Shown piece by piece: positions 1-9,148 of a DNA stretch of 64,000 nucleotides. The first letter of the stretch is position 1; each line of letters starts with the position of its first letter. The notes under the pieces were generated by a model that was not told the origin of the DNA, did not search any database, and saw only the letters and a list, made by a program, of their open reading frames with translations. The position numbers and the translations under genes are program-made. The stretch covers positions 22,354-86,353 of the forward strand of contig CAXBKQ010000018.1 in assembly GCA_963976435.1 (NCBI GenBank), read 5' to 3'. This stretch comes from CAKZNE01 sp963976435 (lineage in GTDB: Bacteria > Bacteroidota > Bacteroidia > Flavobacteriales > Schleiferiaceae).

Positions 1-647
1 TTACTTTCAATTGTCCGGATTATAAAATGAAATCTTTAATGGGATTATCCGTGGCAAATGGATCAGTACAAATTCCTGGTAGTAAATGGAAAGAGTCTGG
101 ACCAATATTAATAACGCATTGGGGTTTTAGCGGACCAGGCATACTAAAGTTATCGTCTTGGGCGGCAAGAGATTTATACGATATGGATTATAATTTTCCA
201 ATATTAATCAATTGGACCAATAATAAAGAAGAGGAATTAAGAATAGCTTTTGAAGAGTATAAAACAGTACATCCTAAAAAGAAAATTAGTAGTAATCCCC
301 TTTTTGGAATTCCATCGAGATTATGGCATCATTTAGCCCTAAAATCTGGGCTTAAAGAAGAGCAGCTGTATTTGGATCTTTCCAAAAAATCTATGAATAA
401 ATTTTTGGAAACACTATTGAGAGATAAACATCAAGTAAAGGGAAAAACCACCTTTAAAGAGGAATTTGTAAGCTGTGGTGGAGTTGAACTCTCCGAAATT
501 AAACTCCAAAGTTTTGAATGTAAAAAGATAAAAGATCTATTTATAGTTGGGGAATTATTGAATGTAGATGCATTAACAGGAGGCTTTAATTTTCAAAATG
601 CCTGGACTAGTGGTTTCCTTGCTGGAAGGGCTGCTAAGGGTGGATAG
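1..647 (+). CDS. HI0933/BaiN-like FAD-dependent oxidoreductase, C-terminal part
   Basis: The reading frame is open through the left edge of the window, so the 5' part of the gene lies outside and the first visible Met (position 27) is internal. The visible piece resembles the C-terminal half of the HI0933/YhiN/BaiN family of NAD(P)/FAD-dependent flavoproteins. A THWGFSGPGIL segment matches the conserved 'GlSGPaiL' family motif. The C-terminal segment with GELLNVDALTGGFNFQNAW is the second FAD-contacting stretch typical of these proteins. The substrate of this family is unclear in most bacteria; a soluble cytoplasmic enzyme is expected. The Rossmann GxGxxG motif cannot be checked because it is cut off. 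It ends at TAG, followed by a 90-bp gap to the next gene on the same strand. Confidence 0.85.
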   Translation, partial: TFNCPDYKMKSLMGLSVANGSVQIPGSKWKESGPILITHWGFSGPGILKLSSWAARDLYDMDYNFPILINWTNNKEEELRIAFEEYKTVHPKKKISSNPLFGIPSRLWHHLALKSGLKEEQLYLDLSKKSMNKFLETLLRDKHQVKGKTTFKEEFVSCGGVELSEIKLQSFECKKIKDLFIVGELLNVDALTGGFNFQNAWTSGFLAGRAAKGG

Positions 648-737
648 AATCCTATGTATATAGTTTTCAATTATTTAATTTGTTACATTTAGCTTTTTAA
701 GAGCCAAAACCAAATTAAAAACCCTTAACCAATAATT

Positions 738-2468
738 ATGAAATTGCTTAAATCAAGTTTACTATTTTCTTTGAATTTAGCATTCTTATCTAGTTTATAT
801 GCTCAAGAACCGAGCAAACCGAGCTATGAAAATAAGGTCTTTATCAAAGACGGTAAATATTATATTCAAAAGTCTCTACCCGTTTATTTAAATTTTTCTA
901 CGAGTCCAAATGGGGAGAGCTATCCTTTAAAAAGTAATCAACATCCAACAGATGCAAATCCTATGTATTTAGATACTGAGGGTGTTAATTATATTAGGAG
1001 TAAATGGGCTGTGGATCCTACAACGGGAAGAACCATTAGTCCTCAAAGAGAAGTTTTAATGGAATTGTATGCGGATGGATTAAGCCCTATAACTAGAATG
1101 ACATTTAGTGGAGCTCCTCGTTATAGATCTGCTGGTATCACCTATTTTGGGAAAGGACTAAATTTTAGTTTAAACGCTAACGATGGTGTTTCTGGAGTTT
1201 TTGAAACTCGCTATGCTCTAAATGGAGCATTTACAAAATATTCCAGCACTGTAAATATTGGGAAGGAAGGTGTAAATACCCTTTACTATTATTCCGCAGA
1301 TAATGTGGGAAATTCTGAAACTACAAAATCCAGCACTTTTACCTTGGATCTTACAGCACCAGTATCTAATCATTCTATAGTTGGAATAGTGTATAACAGT
1401 ACTATTTTGGCCCCAAGCACAAAATTTAATTTATCTACTACGGATAATTTATCAGGAGTGAGAAATGTAAAATATTCTTTTGATGCTGCTAATGATAGAA
1501 GCTATTCTTCCAATATAAATATGAGCGGTTTATCCGATGGTGAGCACACCTTATTTTATTATAGTACGGATAATGTAAACAATACAGCCACAAAGAAAAG
1601 TTTCAAATTTTATTTAGATAAAATTGCTCCAGTTGTAAGTAATAAGGTGTTGGGAGATCAGTATAAAAGCAATTATTTATATGTTTCTGGTAGAACAAAA
1701 ATCAACCTTTCTGCCACGGATAATAAAGCTGGAGTAAAGCAAATATTCCAAAGGGTGGATGGAAATGGAAAAGCAAATTATACAGGAGACTTTTTAGTAC
1801 CTAATGTCTTAGGTGTACATTATATCCGATATAATGCTGTAGATAATGTAGAGAATACGGCAAGCAGCAAAACTTTGGTTGTATTTGTAGATAATAAAGC
1901 TCCTCAAACTGGAATTATTTATGGAAGCCCTCAATTTTTCCATAGAGATACTCTTTTTATTACTAGCCAAACACCAGTTAAATTAAGGTATTCGGATGCT
2001 CATTCTGGAATAAAAAGCACCTCCTATAAAATTGACAATGGATCTATGACTAGTTATTCTCAATTTACAATTCCAGGAGAAGGAAATCATTCGCTAGCTT
2101 TTAATTCGGTAGATAATGTGAATAATAAGGAGGATGAAAAATCAAGTAGAGTTTTTGTAGATAATTCTCCTCCAACAATTTATATTAATTTCTCCATAGA
2201 ACCCATAGGGAAGAAAGATGGATTGGATATATATCCTAATTATGTAAGAATGTATATTGGTGCTACTGATAAGCATGTAGGAACGGAGAAAGTTATGTAT
2301 TCTATAGACGATGCTCCTTTGGCTTTATATTCATCTCCAAGAACATTGGATATTTCCGAATTAGATAGGTTTAAGACGATAAAAAAATACAAGGTGAGAA
2401 TTGTTTCTACAGACAAGTTAAATAATCAATCAGAGAAGGTTGTAGAATTTTATGTGGGAGAAAAATAA
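738..2468 (+). CDS. Secreted protein with OmpL47-like Ig-type repeats
   Basis: This 576-residue protein has a signal peptide ending near ...LSSLYAQ. The body is a tandem array of beta-sandwich modules of about 90 residues. Each ends in a variant of YYSxDNVxNxExxKSxxFxLDxxAPV; I see four full copies (around residues 180, 275, 365 and 460) and a shorter fifth ending at the C-terminus (VSTDKLNNQSEKVVEFYV). The DNVxN signature is what is annotated as OmpL47-type or Ig-like repeats in Flavobacteria. Despite the OmpL47 name, the repeats look like extracellular Ig-type folds rather than a barrel. There is no T9SS sorting domain or lipobox, so it is probably periplasmic or released. Surface or adhesive function is only inference. 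A rho-independent terminator follows directly. Confidence 0.75.
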   Translation: MKLLKSSLLFSLNLAFLSSLYAQEPSKPSYENKVFIKDGKYYIQKSLPVYLNFSTSPNGESYPLKSNQHPTDANPMYLDTEGVNYIRSKWAVDPTTGRTISPQREVLMELYADGLSPITRMTFSGAPRYRSAGITYFGKGLNFSLNANDGVSGVFETRYALNGAFTKYSSTVNIGKEGVNTLYYYSADNVGNSETTKSSTFTLDLTAPVSNHSIVGIVYNSTILAPSTKFNLSTTDNLSGVRNVKYSFDAANDRSYSSNINMSGLSDGEHTLFYYSTDNVNNTATKKSFKFYLDKIAPVVSNKVLGDQYKSNYLYVSGRTKINLSATDNKAGVKQIFQRVDGNGKANYTGDFLVPNVLGVHYIRYNAVDNVENTASSKTLVVFVDNKAPQTGIIYGSPQFFHRDTLFITSQTPVKLRYSDAHSGIKSTSYKIDNGSMTSYSQFTIPGEGNHSLAFNSVDNVNNKEDEKSSRVFVDNSPPTIYINFSIEPIGKKDGLDIYPNYVRMYIGATDKHVGTEKVMYSIDDAPLALYSSPRTLDISELDRFKTIKKYKVRIVSTDKLNNQSEKVVEFYVGEK

Positions 2469-2486
2469 GAACTCATTTTAAAATAG

Positions 2487-2529
2487 AACCTTGATCTTTA
2501 GCATAAAAGGTCGAGGTTTTTTAATTTTT
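2487..2529 (+). terminator. Rho-independent terminator after the OmpL47-like gene
   Basis: A ten-base stem (2487-2496 with 2509-2518, two G-U pairs) and a 12-base loop are followed by a T-rich run. It lies between two co-directional genes, so the lipoprotein gene starting at 2543 probably needs its own promoter or read-through. Confidence 0.7.
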
Positions 2530-2542
2530 ATAGTTGCTAAAT

Positions 2543-3247
2543 ATGAAATACTCTAGTCTTTTTATCATTGCATTTATAGCAATAATAAGTTCTTGTTCAC
2601 CCTCTTATTACCCTCAAAAATTTAATGCGCCTTTACTCCGTGAGCAGGGTGAAACAAAGATTAATGCTGCAGGAAATATTAATTCATTAAATCTTCAGGG
2701 AAGCACGGCTATCACAGATAAATTTGCTCTAGCGGCTTCTTTTAATGGTTTTTTTGTGGGAGGGCCAAGTATCACTACAAATAGTGGAACCATTAGCGAT
2801 GATGGCTCCCAAGGTTTTCAAATTGATGTTATGCCAGGATATTATGTTCCTTTTGGTGAAATCGGCGTAATGGAAATCTATGGAGGATATGGTACAGGAT
2901 ATACGAACTCTGGAGAAGTAAATGGCATCTTACATAGATTAATTTTTCAGCCTAGCATAGGTATTGCTTCAAATCGATTTGAATTTGCTTTTGCCTGTAG
3001 GTTTACTAGAGTAATGATTCCTTCTACTGCAATGCTAGATGATAATCCAAGGCCATTTTCTGAAACTTTTTTAGAACCCGGTTTGGTATTTAGATTGGGT
3101 TCCGAAAGAATAAAATTTACTAGCCAATTAGGCCTTTCCTTGCCTATTGTAAACATACCGGATGACCCAAATGGGAACTTTATTGAATGGAATCCCTTGA
3201 TTCTAAATATTGGAATTCAAATTAATTTGAACTCGGATTGGTATTAA
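2543..3247 (+). CDS. Hypothetical lipoprotein, beta-barrel-like
   Basis: The ATG at 2543 is preferred over an upstream in-frame TTG (2534) because it gives a clean lipoprotein signal peptide, MKYSSLFIIAFIAIISSC, with the lipidated Cys at residue 18. The 234-residue product is rich in Gly and alternating hydrophobic/polar strands (for example FAFACRFTRVMIP) and ends in LNIGIQINLNSDWY. This resembles an outer-membrane beta-sheet protein anchored by lipid. No named family is recognised. It is followed by a strong symmetrical hairpin terminator that also serves the convergent DUF2911 gene. Confidence 0.7.
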   Translation: MKYSSLFIIAFIAIISSCSPSYYPQKFNAPLLREQGETKINAAGNINSLNLQGSTAITDKFALAASFNGFFVGGPSITTNSGTISDDGSQGFQIDVMPGYYVPFGEIGVMEIYGGYGTGYTNSGEVNGILHRLIFQPSIGIASNRFEFAFACRFTRVMIPSTAMLDDNPRPFSETFLEPGLVFRLGSERIKFTSQLGLSLPIVNIPDDPNGNFIEWNPLILNIGIQINLNSDWY

Positions 3248-3250
3248 ACA

Positions 3251-3282
3251 AAAAACCCTCCATTAGCGGAGGGTTTAATTGT
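3251..3282. terminator. Bidirectional terminator between convergent genes
   Basis: Perfect 9-bp stem AAACCCTCC (3253-3261) / GGAGGGTTT (3268-3276) with a 6-base loop. A and T tracts on both sides suit termination from either direction, and the flanking genes at 3247 (+) and 3301 (-) converge on it. Confidence 0.8.
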
Positions 3283-3300
3283 GTTGAGAATTTATTTTGA

Positions 3301-3819
3301 TTAAGCTTCTTTAATTTCAAATCTCACTCTTGTTGTTGCCCAATCAATATGTATCATTCCTGATTTACTATCGATGGTGATGCTCAATTTTTCTGTTGCC
3401 TCGTGGCTAGAAACGCCAGCCTTTACTCGCAGTACATCTTTATCTTCTTTATACCGATAGGCTCCCCATTGGCTACTTACACTATTAAAGATTATGGTCC
3501 ATTCCTTTTCTCCAGGGATAGTGAATAAGCTGTATTTACCAGCCGCCAGTTTTTTACTTTGAATCATTACATCATTACTAAACTCAATAGTAGTAGCTTC
3601 ATTTGCTCCTGTTCTCCAAATTTTTCCAAATGGAACGAGGTCTCCGAAAATTTTTCTTCCCTTTACAGAAGGCTGGCTATAATCAATTTTCACAGTAGTA
3701 CTGCCAATTGTAGCCTCACTTGTAGCAGGTGGACTTTCTCTTTTTTCCTTTTTTTGAGCTTGTGCACTGCTTGCTAAAAATATACTCAAGAGGGCACTTG
3801 CAAATATTTTAGTTTTCAT
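3301..3819 (-). CDS. DUF2911 family secreted protein
   Basis: A 172-residue protein with a cleavable signal peptide (MKTKIFASALLSIFLASSAQAQ). The conserved DUF2911 core follows: IDYSQPSVKGRKIFGDLVPFG, then WRTGANEATTIEFS, AAGKYSLFTIPGEKEWTIIFN and the WGAYRYKEDKDVLRV strand. The family is widespread in Bacteroidota, periplasmic or extracellular, and has no established biochemical role. The length fits a single-domain member without the TPR extension found in some homologues. It faces the YceI gene divergently, with about 85 bp between them. Confidence 0.9.
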   Translation of the reverse strand: MKTKIFASALLSIFLASSAQAQKKEKRESPPATSEATIGSTTVKIDYSQPSVKGRKIFGDLVPFGKIWRTGANEATTIEFSNDVMIQSKKLAAGKYSLFTIPGEKEWTIIFNSVSSQWGAYRYKEDKDVLRVKAGVSSHEATEKLSITIDSKSGMIHIDWATTRVRFEIKEA

Positions 3820-3904
3820 ATCATTTAGTTTTGTTTTATCCGTTAAAGCTAACCAAATTTGCTCTATTGAACTTTAATAAAACCTTTTGTTTAAAATAGC
3901 AATC

Positions 3905-4450
3905 ATGAAATATATATTCCTATCTGCTCTATTCTTTTTTGTAAAAGCCGGTTCAAACCCCAGTCAAGAAGTACAGCCATCCAAATCAAAAATTAGCTTT
4001 TCCATTAGTAATATGATTGTAAATACTGTGGAAGGGAGTTTTACAGATTTTAGTGGTGAGGTATTTTTTGATATCAATAAAATGGAGAATTCGAGGTTTC
4101 AAATTAAAATACCGGTGGCCAGTATTGATACAGATAATGAAGAAAGGGACAAACACCTGATGGCCGAAGATTATTTTTACAAGGATAAATTTCCCTATGC
4201 AGTTTTTACTTCAAGTTTTGTAAATAAAACGGCTGAAGGATTTGATATTACTGGTAAACTAAGTGTTAGAGGAGAATCTAAAACTATTACTATTCCTTTT
4301 TCTTATACTAAAACTAGCGATGGATATTTACTTAAAGGAGAGTATGAAATAGACCGCTATGATTTTAAAATTGGGGATAAGGGCTCATTCTTAATGGGTA
4401 GGGATGTAGACTTAGAAATCCAATGTTATATAGTGGAAAAACAGAATTAG
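3905..4450 (+). CDS. YceI family periplasmic lipid-binding-like protein
   Basis: YceI-domain proteins form an extended lipocalin-like barrel that binds long isoprenoids or fatty amides. The 181-residue product starts at ATG 3905; an upstream in-frame TTG (3887) would add six residues in front of an obvious signal peptide, MKYIFLSALFFFVKAGS. Family hallmarks visible are S-K-I-S-F-S-I near the N-terminus, the segment with DKHLMAEDYFYKDKFPYAVF (the 'h...sxdFfdxxkyP' signature), and TGKLSVRGESKTITIPF. The role in this organism is unknown. The last 4 bp overlap the 3' end of the convergent membrane-protein gene. Confidence 0.88.
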   Translation: MKYIFLSALFFFVKAGSNPSQEVQPSKSKISFSISNMIVNTVEGSFTDFSGEVFFDINKMENSRFQIKIPVASIDTDNEERDKHLMAEDYFYKDKFPYAVFTSSFVNKTAEGFDITGKLSVRGESKTITIPFSYTKTSDGYLLKGEYEIDRYDFKIGDKGSFLMGRDVDLEIQCYIVEKQN

Positions 4451-5244
4451 AATTGCTTTGTAAATCCTAATCCAGGAATAAATATCGGGCTTTGTCCACT
4501 GGAAATATCATTCACATTGATATGAGAATATAAAAAGCTAGTTTTAAGGAAGAATCCATATCCACTTGGAATTTGGTATCCAAAACGAAGATCAGCTAAA
4601 AGGCCATAACCAATGGTTGTTATTCCAGATTCTCTTTGGCTAAGACTTATTGCCCTTTGTATATTATAATCTCTTCCTTCAATTTGAGCCTGGTGGCTAA
4701 GGCTTTCTACAAAATTTAAATCCACGCCAGCGCTAAGGTTATAGTAGAAATTATTTTTTAGGAGAAAAGACTTTCCAATACTCAAGACAATATGAGACCT
4801 TTTCTCTCTACCTTTTATTTCTCCAATGGATTGAAATGGTTCGGGATTTCCATTTTGATTTGCTCTTTCTACACGAATGGTGAATAAACCACTTATGTAT
4901 AAAGTTACATTGTAAAAGCTAAGGTCCAGAAAAAAATTCTTGGCCAGTTTATATTCTAAATGAAGCTCAAAAGAGCCCGTATTCCGATAAATTAAATCTG
5001 AAGGACCACTTTCTAAAAAGAAGGGGTAGCCATCAAAATCGTCTAATATTTGATTGTATTGTTGTGTGTTTTTATTGAATAATAAGGCCAATCGTGAATT
5101 ATCCTTTCCTGTATAATAATCTATAGGCTGTTCGCCAGAAATATAATAGCCCGCTCCTATGGAAATAGACCAATTAGAGCTACTATCCTGCTGGCTAAAT
5201 GCCGTAAAAGGCAGTAGAATTAAGGAAAACACAATTAACTTCAT
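4447..5244 (-). CDS. Hypothetical outer-membrane beta-barrel protein
   Basis: The 265-residue protein begins with a signal peptide (MKLIVFSLILLPFTAFSQQ). It is followed by amphipathic beta strands of outer-membrane barrel type (WSISIGAGYYISG, FELHLEYKLAKNFFLDLSFYN, GFFLKTSFLYSHINV) and a terminal aromatic (GLGFTKQF). This resembles the generic 'outer membrane beta-barrel' families of Flavobacteriia, but I cannot assign a specific one. It converges on and overlaps the YceI gene by 4 bp. Confidence 0.65.
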   Translation of the reverse strand: MKLIVFSLILLPFTAFSQQDSSSNWSISIGAGYYISGEQPIDYYTGKDNSRLALLFNKNTQQYNQILDDFDGYPFFLESGPSDLIYRNTGSFELHLEYKLAKNFFLDLSFYNVTLYISGLFTIRVERANQNGNPEPFQSIGEIKGREKRSHIVLSIGKSFLLKNNFYYNLSAGVDLNFVESLSHQAQIEGRDYNIQRAISLSQRESGITTIGYGLLADLRFGYQIPSGYGFFLKTSFLYSHINVNDISSGQSPIFIPGLGFTKQF

Positions 5245-5280
5245 GGTTTAAAAATAGAGCTAATTAAAATTGTAAGCATT

Positions 5281-5312
5281 AAAAAAGCCCAATCAAATGA
5301 AAGGGCTTTTAA
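5281..5312 (-). terminator. Terminator downstream of the aldehyde dehydrogenase gene
   Basis: Stem AAAAGCCC (5283-5290) / GGGCTTTT (5303-5310) with a 12-base loop. On the minus strand it ends in a T run. It sits 20 bp beyond the stop of the minus-strand ALDH gene. Confidence 0.65.
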
Positions 5313-5332
5313 AAATTTCAATTTAAAAAAAA

Positions 5333-6874
5333 TTATAAGTCAAACTGTATTCCTTGTGCTAAAGGCAATTCGGTGGAATAATTAATGGTGTTTGTTTGTC
5401 TTCTCATATATCCTTTCCAGGCATCAGAACCAGATTCACGGCCACCACCAGTTTCTTTTTCACCACCAAAAGCACCGCCAATTTCTGCTCCGGAGGTACC
5501 AATATTCACATTGGCAATTCCACAATCACTTCCTTGGGCAGAAAGGAACTTTTCTGCTTCGCGAAGGTTGGTCGTCATAATTGCTGATGATAATCCTTGA
5601 GGTACAGCATTTTGCATTTCTATAGCCTCATCTAAATCTGAATATTTTATTAAATATAGAATTGGAGCAAATGTTTCGGTGCAAACAATTTCATATTCAT
5701 TTTTAACCTCTGCAATACATGGTTTTACATAGCACTGGCTATTTTCAAAACCTTCTACCTCTACTCTACCACCTTCAACTAACATGCTTCCTCCTTCTTC
5801 AGCAATTTTTTCAATTGCTCTTTCATACATTTCCACTGCTGCTTCATCAATTAAAGGACCTACATGGTTGTTGGTGTCTAAAGGGTTTCCAATTTTTAAT
5901 TGACCATATGCTTTTTGCAACCTATTTTTTACATCATCATAAATACTTTCGTGAATGATAAGTCTTCTGGTTGAGGTACATCTCTGACCAGCGGTTCCTA
6001 CAGCACCAAAAACAGCACCCACAAGAGTGGATTCTAAATCTGCATTTTCAGTAAGGATAATTGCGTTATTACCACCAAGTTCAAGAATAGTTTTTCCAAA
6101 TCTTTTAGCTACAGCTTGGCCTACAGCTCTTCCCATTCTTGTAGATCCAGTTGCAGAAATGAGAGGTATTCTTTCATCATTAGTCATCCACTCCCCTTCT
6201 GCAACTTTACCATTAATAAGGCCACAAATACCCTCAGGAAGATCATTATCTTTTAATACTTGAGCAAAAATATTTTGACAAGCAATACCACAGATTGGCG
6301 CTTTTTCAGAAGGCTTCCAAATACAAACATCGCCAGCAATCCAGGCTAATGCTGTGTTCCAACACCAAACAGCAACAGGAAAGTTAAAGGCTGAAATGAT
6401 TCCTACAATTCCTAAAGGATGCCATTGCTCATACATTCTATGTAAGGGTCTTTCGGAATGCATGGTTAGGCCATGAAGCTGACGGCTAAGGCCTACTGCA
6501 AAATCGCAGATGTCTATCATTTCCTGAACTTCACCCCATCCCTCTTGCAGAGACTTTCCCATTTCATAGGAAACCAATTTTCCGAGGTCTTCTTTATTCT
6601 CGCGAAGCTTTTCGCCAAACTGCCTTACAATCTCACCCCTATGTGGAGCAGGCATCATTCTAAAATCTTTAAAAGCTGCCTGGGCGGCTTTTACTACCTC
6701 TTCATATTCTTCTTTGGTGGTGGTACTAACTTTACCAATTAGTTGTCCATCAACAGGAGAGTAGGAGGAAATTAATTCTCCTTTTCCAAAGTGATTCTGA
6801 CCGGTAGAGCTTCCAGGGTTTACATCTTTTACACCTAGTTTACTCAAGACAGATTGTATATCTATAGCACTCAT
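5333..6874 (-). CDS. ALDH7-type aldehyde dehydrogenase (probable aminoadipate-semialdehyde dehydrogenase)
   Basis: A full-length 513-residue NAD(P)-dependent aldehyde dehydrogenase. The catalytic Cys is at 299 in GQRCTSTRR and the general base Glu at 265 in LELGGNN. The cofactor-site segment ISAFNFPVAVW and the GSTRMGRAVG loop are intact. Overall similarity, including an N-terminal segment before the fold and the C-terminal EKETGGGRESGSDAWKGYMRRQ region, fits the ALDH7A1/antiquitin group. That group oxidises alpha-aminoadipate semialdehyde in lysine breakdown and also betaine or lipid aldehydes. The family is certain; the substrate is inferred. No lysine-degradation neighbours are visible, and the gene appears monocistronic with its own terminator. 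Confidence 0.9.
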   Translation of the reverse strand: MSAIDIQSVLSKLGVKDVNPGSSTGQNHFGKGELISSYSPVDGQLIGKVSTTTKEEYEEVVKAAQAAFKDFRMMPAPHRGEIVRQFGEKLRENKEDLGKLVSYEMGKSLQEGWGEVQEMIDICDFAVGLSRQLHGLTMHSERPLHRMYEQWHPLGIVGIISAFNFPVAVWCWNTALAWIAGDVCIWKPSEKAPICGIACQNIFAQVLKDNDLPEGICGLINGKVAEGEWMTNDERIPLISATGSTRMGRAVGQAVAKRFGKTILELGGNNAIILTENADLESTLVGAVFGAVGTAGQRCTSTRRLIIHESIYDDVKNRLQKAYGQLKIGNPLDTNNHVGPLIDEAAVEMYERAIEKIAEEGGSMLVEGGRVEVEGFENSQCYVKPCIAEVKNEYEIVCTETFAPILYLIKYSDLDEAIEMQNAVPQGLSSAIMTTNLREAEKFLSAQGSDCGIANVNIGTSGAEIGGAFGGEKETGGGRESGSDAWKGYMRRQTNTINYSTELPLAQGIQFDL

Positions 6875-6970
6875 GATTCAATTTATTTTTGGCGAAAATA
6901 GGATTTTTGGAATCAAAAAAGAGTCTTTGGTAATGGATAAATACTATATCTAAAAAAGGGAAGGACACAA

Positions 6971-6998
6971 AAAAGCCCTAGAACCTTCTAGGGCTAAA
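6971..6998 (-). terminator. Terminator downstream of the MuiA-like gene
   Basis: Near-perfect inverted repeat AGCCCTAGAA (6974-6983) / TTCTAGGGCT (6986-6995). On the minus strand it is followed by a T run. It lies 18 bp after the stop of the 7016-8971 gene. Confidence 0.75.
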
Positions 6999-7015
6999 AT
7001 TATCGATGCTGATAT

Positions 7016-8971
7016 TTAATAAAGATTAATAATCTTATTTTTGGGGTAAAGCACTTTATACTTTAAATCCAATTCTTTTTCCTCGCTGGGTTCAAGTTCT
7101 ATTTTCCATTCCAGCAATTTGGTTTCGGAATTTACTTTGGCATCAGAATCTTCCATTTCCTTTACCTTAATATCATCATTTGCAGAAATGGGATATTGAT
7201 CTTTTATGGAAAGACGGATTTTATGTTGTTTGTTATTACGAATAGATATGCGATAGTGGAAGCTTTCTTCTTTATTTCCACTTATGAGTTTTACATCTTC
7301 TTTAGAAATTATTTCTTCCCTTTTGATGATGATATTTTCATCTTTGCCAAGGCTTATTTGTAGAGTGTCGCCAGCTGTTTCCACATTTAAAAAGGTTTCT
7401 CCCATATAGGTTCCTTCATAGTAGATTCCAGCACTACCATTTCTTAAATTCAATTTTTCCCAATCGCTAATGGAAGCCGTTAAATAGGCGTGTTCCTCCA
7501 TTTTTGGAACCGCATTGTACAGATAATCTGCTTTTAAACTAAAAGATTGTAAGTCTACCACATAGTCGCTACCATCAGAAGGTATGTCGTAGGCTTCGCT
7601 AACCGTAAAATTAAAGGTGGTTGGATTTCGGGTCATTTGAGCACTTTGAAAATTGTGATTCTTTCTATCCATGCTTATTACACCGGAAGATACCTTTGAA
7701 AGATCAAAACTTTCCCTTCTCGTTGGGGCTGACTGTGAGTTGTAATAGCGGTTTTCATCCTCCGATTCCATTTGTATACCATCCACTATTACAATTTCAT
7801 TAAGTTCTTGGCTGCTCTCAAATAATTTTATTCTATAATTTCGGACTTGTGCGTTGAGGTATATGACTTGTTTTTCATAACCTATATTGGATATTTCCAG
7901 AATATTACAAGGACGATTTAAGTCTAAACTAAACTTGCCATCAAAATTGGATGTGCTGCCCATAACGATTTCACCAAGGTTGTTTTTAGCAATAATATTG
8001 GCTATGGGAACGGACTCTTGAGTTGCAGCATCAGTTACTATACCCGTAATTTTCCCAGTAATTCCAGGTGAAGAAATGTTTACACTATTTCCTCGGGAGG
8101 AATAACGTTGATTTGTAAAATTTAAAAACCAAGGTCTTAGTATTTGTATTTGACCATCTTTGGAAGGGTCTCCGGTACTGAGACTAATTTTTACATTGTC
8201 CCAATCTTCCCCTGTATTTTGAACAACTTTGGCTTTATAGACCAATTCCAAAGGGCTGTCCGTGTTTTTTACTTTTAGATCATAGTAGGGTTTCCAAGAA
8301 GCTTGTTTTACCGTATAGGTGAGGTTTAAGTCAGATTTCATTTCTGCATCGCAATTTAAAACCACCACCACTTCACCGGTTTTAATGGCAGATTGATTTC
8401 TATATTTTTCTAGTTGAATAATTATCTTCTGTCTTTCAAAATTGAGGGCTTCAGTTTCCTTGTCTATGGATTGCAATTTTTGATTTAGTTCCAATTGACG
8501 ATTCCTGATTAGGTTTACCCCCTTTTCCAATTCTAAAACGCTTACCCCATTTTGGCTTCCGCCGAAGGAAGTGTTTTTAGCTAATATTTGTTTTTCTTGA
8601 TGATATACCGCGTAGCTAGATTCCAGTGTTTTGGCTTTATAGCCAAGTTGTTTTAATTTACTTTCAAGGACCTTTATTTTACTGGAGTCTTTAGCGCTTT
8701 CATCTTTATAAGCAATTTGATGGTTTATAGAGAAAACGGTAACCGGTGCATTGGTATTAAATTGAATTGATTTTTGATCTAAGCTAAGCGGTAAACCAGT
8801 AAAATGGATAATATTTCTTCCCGACACAAGCTTGGCGGAACTAGTTCTTTTTATTTGTGCACCATTGAGAAAAACGGTAACATTTTCAATTTTAGAATTG
8901 AGCTCAATTGTTTTTTGTGCATGAGAAATACTACTTAATAGAACAAGCAGTGATAGTAGGAATGGTTTCAT
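7016..8971 (-). CDS. MuiA-like DUF4140/DUF4139 protein with inserted carboxypeptidase-regulatory-like domain
   Basis: The 651-residue protein has a signal peptide (MKPFLLSLLVLLSSISHAQ). A DUF4140 region follows with VTVFLNGAQIKRTSS and HFTGLPLSLDQKSIQ. Next comes a coiled coil of about 100 residues (ESKLKQLGYKAKTLESS onward), then the DUF4139 beta-rich core starting at KASWKPYYDLKVK-like sequence. The core is interrupted around residues 300-385 by a CarboxypepD_reg/CNA-B-like module (GKITGIVTDAATQESVPIAN ... FDGKFSLDL). The family includes 'mucoidy inhibitor A' proteins, but the mechanism is unknown. The inserted module suggests surface or TonB-system interaction. It looks complete and is transcribed alone with a clear terminator. 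Confidence 0.85.
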   Translation of the reverse strand: MKPFLLSLLVLLSSISHAQKTIELNSKIENVTVFLNGAQIKRTSSAKLVSGRNIIHFTGLPLSLDQKSIQFNTNAPVTVFSINHQIAYKDESAKDSSKIKVLESKLKQLGYKAKTLESSYAVYHQEKQILAKNTSFGGSQNGVSVLELEKGVNLIRNRQLELNQKLQSIDKETEALNFERQKIIIQLEKYRNQSAIKTGEVVVVLNCDAEMKSDLNLTYTVKQASWKPYYDLKVKNTDSPLELVYKAKVVQNTGEDWDNVKISLSTGDPSKDGQIQILRPWFLNFTNQRYSSRGNSVNISSPGITGKITGIVTDAATQESVPIANIIAKNNLGEIVMGSTSNFDGKFSLDLNRPCNILEISNIGYEKQVIYLNAQVRNYRIKLFESSQELNEIVIVDGIQMESEDENRYYNSQSAPTRRESFDLSKVSSGVISMDRKNHNFQSAQMTRNPTTFNFTVSEAYDIPSDGSDYVVDLQSFSLKADYLYNAVPKMEEHAYLTASISDWEKLNLRNGSAGIYYEGTYMGETFLNVETAGDTLQISLGKDENIIIKREEIISKEDVKLISGNKEESFHYRISIRNNKQHKIRLSIKDQYPISANDDIKVKEMEDSDAKVNSETKLLEWKIELEPSEEKELDLKYKVLYPKNKIINLY

Positions 8972-9148
8972 TTTTTTTCTTTTTTATTGGATGATTAATT
9001 CTAATAATAGTTGCTCCAAAAGGATTTTTATTTTGCTTTAATGTGAAATTTCATCCAAGGTTAATTGATTTGGAGGAAATATAAAAGCAGCACAGATTTA
9101 GTTGGGCATGAAAGGGAGCAATCAAATAGGAGGCCAGAAAAAAGAATA

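Noticed and set aside
5385..6742. Several plus-strand frames opposite the aldehyde dehydrogenase
   Set aside because: All lie within a well-supported gene on the other strand and have no recognisable protein character.
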